Origin: an uncultured Bacteroides sp.
GTDB taxonomy: Bacteria; Bacteroidota; Bacteroidia; Bacteroidales; Bacteroidaceae
Length of the DNA: 27,701 bases
Direction: 5' to 3'
NCBI RefSeq assembly: GCF_958445495.1
Contig: NZ_CAUCSQ010000054.1
Span: 1 to 27,701, forward strand
Numbering within the stretch: the first letter of the stretch is position 1; each line of letters opens with the position of its first letter. Of this stretch, positions 24,110-27,701 are shown piece by piece. The position numbers and the translations under genes are program-made. Below the pieces are notes generated by a model. The model searched no databases and was not told the origin of the DNA. It saw nothing but the letters and a program-made list of their open reading frames with translations.

Positions 24110-24124
24110 GTGAACTAAAACAGA

Positions 24125-24940
24125 ATGAAAATGAAATCAATTTTAGAAAATCGCCCGGCGCTTGCCGAAGAAGTGAACAAGGTAGCAGAAGTGGCCGGAT
24201 ACTTGTGGCAGAAAGGATGGGCCGAACGCAACGGCGGCAATATCACGGTTAATATTACGGAGTTTGCCGATGATGAAATCCGCCGGATGCCGGCGATAAG
24301 CGAAGTGAGGCCTATCGGTGTCACATTGCCTTATCTGAAAGGATGTTATTTCTATTGCAAAGGGACGAACAGGCGCATGCGCGATTTGGCGCGCCGGCCG
24401 ATGGAGAACGGATCGGTAATCCGTATTCTGGATGATTGCGCCAGTTATGTGATTATAGCTGATAAGGCGGTTGCCCCGACATCGGAATTGCCTTCCCATC
24501 TGAGCGTGCATAACGACCTGATTGGCAAGAACTCCCCCTATAAAGCATCCGTGCATACGCATCCGATAGAATTGGTTGCAATGACACATTGCCGGAAATT
24601 CCTGGAGAAAGATGTAGCCACCAACCTGTTGTGGAGCATGATTCCGGAGACGAAAGCCTTCTGCCCGCGCGGTCTGGGCATTATTCCCTATAAGTTGCCC
24701 AGCTCGGTAGAATTGGCGGACGCCACTATCAAAGAACTGCAGGACTACGATGTCGTCATGTGGGAAAAACACGGAGTTTTTGCCGTTGACTGTGATGTGA
24801 TGCAGGCTTTTGACCAGATTGACGTGCTGAATAAGTCTGCCCTGATTTACATTGCCGCCAAAAATATGGGTTTCGAGCCTGATGGCATGACACAGGAACA
24901 GATGAAAGAAATGACCGTTGCTTTCAATCTTCCTAAATAA
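24125..24940 (+). CDS. rhaD: Rhamnulose-1-phosphate aldolase
   Basis: A 271-residue class II (zinc) aldolase that splits L-rhamnulose-1-phosphate into dihydroxyacetone phosphate and L-lactaldehyde. Expected zinc ligands are H144 and H146 (SVHTHPIELV) and H216 (VMWEKHGVFAVD). The likely catalytic glutamate is E121 in TSELPSHLSVH. The substrate phosphate loop is RNGGNITVNI (35-44). A second ATG two codons in (24131) is an equally good start. It lies between two structured gaps in the operon. Length and motifs match E. coli RhaD. Confidence 0.94.
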   Translation: MKMKSILENRPALAEEVNKVAEVAGYLWQKGWAERNGGNITVNITEFADDEIRRMPAISEVRPIGVTLPYLKGCYFYCKGTNRRMRDLARRPMENGSVIRILDDCASYVIIADKAVAPTSELPSHLSVHNDLIGKNSPYKASVHTHPIELVAMTHCRKFLEKDVATNLLWSMIPETKAFCPRGLGIIPYKLPSSVELADATIKELQDYDVVMWEKHGVFAVDCDVMQAFDQIDVLNKSALIYIAAKNMGFEPDGMTQEQMKEMTVAFNLPK

Positions 24941-24943
24941 TTA

Positions 24944-24975
24944 TTTGCATTAATTCCTGAATTTATTTACTTTAG
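24944..24975 (+). promoter_or_regulatory. Candidate internal promoter for fucO
   Basis: TTTG (24944-24947), 20 bp, then TACTTTAG (24968-24975), one mismatch from TAnnTTTG. It would start transcription just before the hairpin at 24979-25010 and allow fucO to be made without the rest of the operon. Confidence 0.4.
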
Positions 24976-24978
24976 CGG

Positions 24979-25010
24979 CCGCAACACCTCACATCAAAGA
25001 GATGTTGCGG
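24979..25010 (+). promoter_or_regulatory. Stable hairpin before fucO
   Basis: ccgcaaca (24979-24986) pairs with tgttgcgg (25003-25010), and ctc (24988-24990) with gag (24999-25001) inside. The stem is followed by ttaacccctttaaa without a T run, so a terminator role is doubtful. It would form the 5' leader of a fucO transcript. Confidence 0.5.
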
Positions 25011-25039
25011 TTAACCCCTTTAAATGAAATAGAACAACT

Positions 25040-26194
25040 ATGAATCGCATTATTTTAAATGAAACCTCCTATTTCGGCGCCGGATGCCGGAGCGTGATAG
25101 CTGTGGAGGCAGCGAGGCGCGGCTTCAAGAAAGCCTTCTTTGTGACCGATAAAGACCTGATTAAATTCGGTGTGGCTGCCGAGATTATTAAAGTCTTTGA
25201 TGAAAACAAAATTCCTTACGAACTTTACAGCGATGTGAAAGCCAATCCCACCATTGCGAACGTACAGAACGGCGTAGCTGCCTACAAAGCTTCCGGAGCC
25301 GATTTTATCGTCGCTTTGGGCGGCGGCTCTTCCATTGATACCGCCAAAGGAATCGGCATTGTCGTGAACAACCCGGACTTTGCAGATGTGAAGTCCCTGG
25401 AAGGCGTGGCTGATACCAAACACAAAGCCGTGCCCACCTTTGCGTTGCCCACCACTGCCGGGACGGCTGCCGAGGTGACTATCAATTATGTGATAATTGA
25501 CGAAGACGCCCGTAAGAAAATGGTTTGCGTAGACCCGAACGACATTCCTGCCGTGGCTATCGTAGACCCCGAACTGATGTATTCGATGCCGAAAGGACTG
25601 ACCGCCGCTACCGGTATGGATGCCCTGACGCATGCCATCGAAAGTTACATTACTCCGGGCGCCTGGGTAATGAGCGATATGTTCGAATTGAAAGCCATCG
25701 AAATGATTGCGCAGAATCTGAAAGCAGCCGTAGACAACGGCAAAGACGCGGCGGCGCGCGAAGCCATGTCACAGGCGCAATATATCGCCGGTATGGGATT
25801 CTCGAATGTCGGTTTGGGAATTGTCCATTCGATGGCACATCCGCTGGGTGCCTTCTATGACACCCCCCACGGAGTAGCCAATGCATTGCTGTTGCCGTAT
25901 GTGATGGAGTACAACGCGGAATCCCCGGCAGCTCCGAAATACATCAACATAGCGAAAGCGATGGGAGTGGACACTGCCGGAATGAGTGAGGCGGAAGGCG
26001 TAAAAGCCGCCGTTGAAGCTGTCAAGGCACTCTCCGCCAGCATCGGCATCCCGCAGAAGTTGCATGAAATCGATGTGAAAGAGGAAGATATTCCGGCGTT
26101 GGCCGTAGCCGCTTTCAATGATGTCTGCACAGGTGGCAATCCGCGCCCCACATCGGTTGAAGACATCGAAGCGTTATATCGGAAAGCATTCTAA
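25040..26194 (+). CDS. fucO: Lactaldehyde reductase (1,2-propanediol oxidoreductase)
   Basis: A 384-residue iron-dependent group III alcohol dehydrogenase that reduces L-lactaldehyde from the aldolase step to L-1,2-propanediol with NADH. The nucleotide-binding GGGSSIDTAKGIG is at 94-106. The iron ligands expected from E. coli FucO are all present: D194 and H198 (GMDALTHAIESY), H263 (GIVHSMAHPLG) and H277 (DTPHGVANA). Its place at the end of the rhamnose operon fits lactaldehyde disposal, and it could also serve fucose use. It is followed by a strong terminator and then rhaR. Confidence 0.94.
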   Translation: MNRIILNETSYFGAGCRSVIAVEAARRGFKKAFFVTDKDLIKFGVAAEIIKVFDENKIPYELYSDVKANPTIANVQNGVAAYKASGADFIVALGGGSSIDTAKGIGIVVNNPDFADVKSLEGVADTKHKAVPTFALPTTAGTAAEVTINYVIIDEDARKKMVCVDPNDIPAVAIVDPELMYSMPKGLTAATGMDALTHAIESYITPGAWVMSDMFELKAIEMIAQNLKAAVDNGKDAAAREAMSQAQYIAGMGFSNVGLGIVHSMAHPLGAFYDTPHGVANALLLPYVMEYNAESPAAPKYINIAKAMGVDTAGMSEAEGVKAAVEAVKALSASIGIPQKLHEIDVKEEDIPALAVAAFNDVCTGGNPRPTSVEDIEALYRKAF

Positions 26195-26223
26195 ATCTGT
26201 TTATACTAAGGTTTATTTGAAAG

Positions 26224-26266
26224 AAACATCCGGACGTATCCAGAATGGGTACTCCGGATGTTTTTT
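26224..26266 (+). terminator. Terminator of the rha operon
   Basis: An 11-bp stem, aaacatccgga (26224-26234) with tccggatgttt (26253-26263), has further internal pairing (gtatcc with gggtac) and is followed by a T run to 26266. It lies 29 bp after the fucO stop. Confidence 0.9.
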
Positions 26267-26275
26267 ATGCCATAG

Positions 26276-26307
26276 TATGCGATTTCTGAAAATAATTCCT
26301 ATTTTTG
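26276..26307 (+). promoter_or_regulatory. rhaR promoter
   Basis: TATG (26276-26279, three of four to TTTG), 20 bp, then TATTTTTG (26300-26307), a full -7 match. Transcription starting soon after agrees with ATG 26339 as the start, not the TTG at 26318. Confidence 0.6.
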
Positions 26308-26338
26308 CCCAATCCAATTGCATGAAACACACATTGAT

Positions 26339-27238
26339 ATGACTGAGGACAATAGCTTGGGACTGGAATTTAAATACTTGATTGTAAACGATATGGACCG
26401 GAAATTCGGCCTGTGGGTAAATACGGTTGGCTATCAGTCTATCCCGCCCGGTTCGCCCTACCCGTTGAAAGAACATCCTTCCGGTTATTTTTTCAATACG
26501 GAGAAAGGGAGAGTGTTGCGTGAGTACCAGCTTGTTTACATAACGAAAGGGCGCGGGTTGTTCTCTTCGGCTTCCGTTTCCGGGAAACAAGTCTGTAAAG
26601 GCAGGGTGATGGTGCTGTTCCCCGGACAGTGGCATACGTACCGTCCGTTACGGCAGACCGGATGGACGGAATATTATATCGGATTCGAAGGACCTGCCGT
26701 TGACGCTATCGTTGCCAATGCCTTTTTATCCCCGGAGCAGCAGATATTGGAAGTCGGTATTAATGAAGAGCTGGTCTCTTTGTTTTCCCGCGCCTTGGAG
26801 GTTGCAGAAACAGATAAGATTTCCGCCCAGCAATATCTTTCCGGCATCGTACTTCATATCATAGGCATGATTCTTTCCATTTCCAAAAATAAGGTTTTTG
26901 AGATGAGCGATGTCGACCAGAAGATAGAGCAGGCAAAAATCATCATGAATGAAAACGTATCCGGCAATGTCGATCCGGAAGAGCTGGCGATGCGGCTCAA
27001 TATCAGTTATTCATGGTTCCGCCGTGTTTTTAAGGAATATACGGGATATGCTCCGGCAAAATATTTTCAGGAGTTGAAACTCCGTAAAGCCAAACAAATG
27101 TTGGTGGGCACTTCCCAATCGGTGAAAGAGATTTCTTTTTTTCTGGGTTTCCAGTCTACCGAATACTTTTTCTCTTTTTTCAAGAAACGTACAGGGCTTA
27201 CCCCGTTGGAATACCGTTCGTTCGGACGGGAAGAGTGA
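26339..27238 (+). CDS. rhaR: AraC-family regulator of rhamnose catabolism
   Basis: A 299-residue transcription activator. The N-terminal half is an AraC-type cupin-like sensor domain (LREYQLVYITKGRGLFSSAS, then VMVLFPGQWHTYRPL), expected to bind rhamnose or a pathway product. The C-terminal hundred residues are the double helix-turn-helix: NVDPEELAMRLNISYSWFRR and SVKEISFFLGFQSTEYFFSF, then FKKRTGLTPLEYR. In B. thetaiotaomicron the regulator at this position, RhaR, is a positive regulator of the rha genes. I preferred ATG 26339; a TTG at 26318 would add seven residues. It has its own promoter after the operon terminator. Confidence 0.92.
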   Translation: MTEDNSLGLEFKYLIVNDMDRKFGLWVNTVGYQSIPPGSPYPLKEHPSGYFFNTEKGRVLREYQLVYITKGRGLFSSASVSGKQVCKGRVMVLFPGQWHTYRPLRQTGWTEYYIGFEGPAVDAIVANAFLSPEQQILEVGINEELVSLFSRALEVAETDKISAQQYLSGIVLHIIGMILSISKNKVFEMSDVDQKIEQAKIIMNENVSGNVDPEELAMRLNISYSWFRRVFKEYTGYAPAKYFQELKLRKAKQMLVGTSQSVKEISFFLGFQSTEYFFSFFKKRTGLTPLEYRSFGREE

Positions 27239-27241
27239 AGA

Positions 27242-27394
27242 CGTCCTACCGATGCCGCTTCTGAATCGTTCAATGCCAAAATCAAGGAATTCCGGACACA
27301 ATCCAGGGGAGTAAAGGCCAGGATATGCTTTTTGTTCAGGTTAACTGAAATTTATGCATAAAGTGAGAATCTCTCAGGTTTTTACGTTGACCCC
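27242..27394 (+). mobile_element. Right-end remnant of an ISAon1-type insertion sequence
   Basis: The + frame from 27242 reads RPTDAASESFNAKIKEFRTQ and on to FLFRLTEIYA and the stop at 27359-27361. This is the C-terminus of an ISL3/ISAon1-like DDE transposase. After 20 non-coding bases the IS end tttacgttgaccc (27382-27394) follows. Only this right end is left; the rest is deleted towards rhaR, whose stop codon is only 3 bp away. Confidence 0.7.
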
Positions 27395-27549
27395 TGCTTT
27401 CCTTTACATCGGAAATGTTGAAATAATCCAATGTACCTTCGGGAAGAAGGAGACGGTAACCGTTAGTTTCCATAATTACTGTGCTGTTGGTTGTTGCAGG
27501 CAAAGATAAGATTTTATCAGATATACTCCTCCGATTTTTACGTTGACCC
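27395..27549 (-). mobile_element. Left-end remnant of an inverted ISAon1-type insertion sequence
   Basis: On the minus strand, the IS end gggtcaacgtaaa starts at 27549, followed by a leader and an ATG at 27473. The frame reads METNGYRLLLPEGTLDYFNI, then SDVKES, which matches the N-terminal region protein of ISAon1-type elements. It is cut at about 27395 by the right end of another copy. The remaining sequence cannot code for a transposase. Confidence 0.65.
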
Positions 27550-27581
27550 GTGAACCGGATAAACTCCCGGAAAGAACCTAT

Positions 27582-27615
27582 AAAAAAAGAAGAACCGCAT
27601 TTCTACGATTCTTCT
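27582..27615 (-). terminator. Terminator of the initiator tRNA gene
   Basis: On the minus strand a 10-bp stem (27606-27615 with 27588-27597, one G:T pair) around an eight-base loop is followed by seven T's. It starts 9 bases after the tRNA end. Confidence 0.85.
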
Positions 27616-27624
27616 ACTCTTTAG

Positions 27625-27697
<73 letters not shown>

Positions 27698-27701
27698 ATG
27701 T

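Overview
The window looks like chromosomal DNA from a Bacteroides species. The signs are a SusC/SusD pair behind an ECF sigma/anti-sigma pair, several Bacteroides-type promoters (TTTG, 19-20 bp, TAnnTTTG), lipoproteins with acidic residues after the lipobox cysteine, and an arg cluster divergent from a rhamnose cluster, the order I recall for B. thetaiotaomicron. The species cannot be fixed from the sequence alone.

Layout. (1) 1-2708: the 3' part of a tRNA-Leu(TAA) gene, then a small AT-rich, decayed integrative element. It is bounded by a perfect 55-bp repeat of the tRNA 3' end (1-55 and 2654-2708). Inside are a broken, truncated tyrosine integrase, a frameshifted polyvalent-type kinase gene joined to it tail to tail, and scraps of other genes. 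(2) 2973-12062: a compact glycan-utilisation locus on the + strand: ECF sigma factor, FecR-like anti-sigma factor, SusC with an STN signalling domain, SusD, a GH18 endoglycosidase lipoprotein and a DUF1735/LamG-like surface lipoprotein. (3) 12063-12421: a MITE-like inverted repeat and a bidirectional terminator between convergent genes. (4) 12422-20013, minus strand: an AMP-forming acyl-CoA ligase with an XRE-cupin regulator; proC; and the arginine operon argR-GNAT-argG-argC-argD. (5) 20251-27238, + strand: L-rhamnose catabolism (kinase, isomerase, permease, aldolase, lactaldehyde reductase) and its AraC-type regulator. (6) 27239-27701: remnants of two inverted, apparently nested ISAon1-type insertion sequences, then the initiator tRNA gene on the minus strand.

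How the genes work together. The GH18 locus should bind a surface glycan, cut it with an endo-acting enzyme and import the product, with transport reported to the sigma factor through SusC-STN and FecR. The arg operon carries the N-acyl-glutamate synthase candidate, argC, argD and argG; argB and the carbamoyltransferase must lie elsewhere. An array of ArgR-box-like repeats at 21-bp spacing lies over the argR promoter. The rha operon takes rhamnose through rhamnulose and rhamnulose-1-phosphate to DHAP and lactaldehyde, which FucO reduces to 1,2-propanediol.

I see no CRISPR array and no defence system. The least ordinary features are the tRNA-Leu element remnant (tRNA-like second copy, covarying terminators, matched arm-type repeats), the ArgR operator array, the structured intergenic RNAs in the rha operon and the nested IS ends beside tRNA-fMet.
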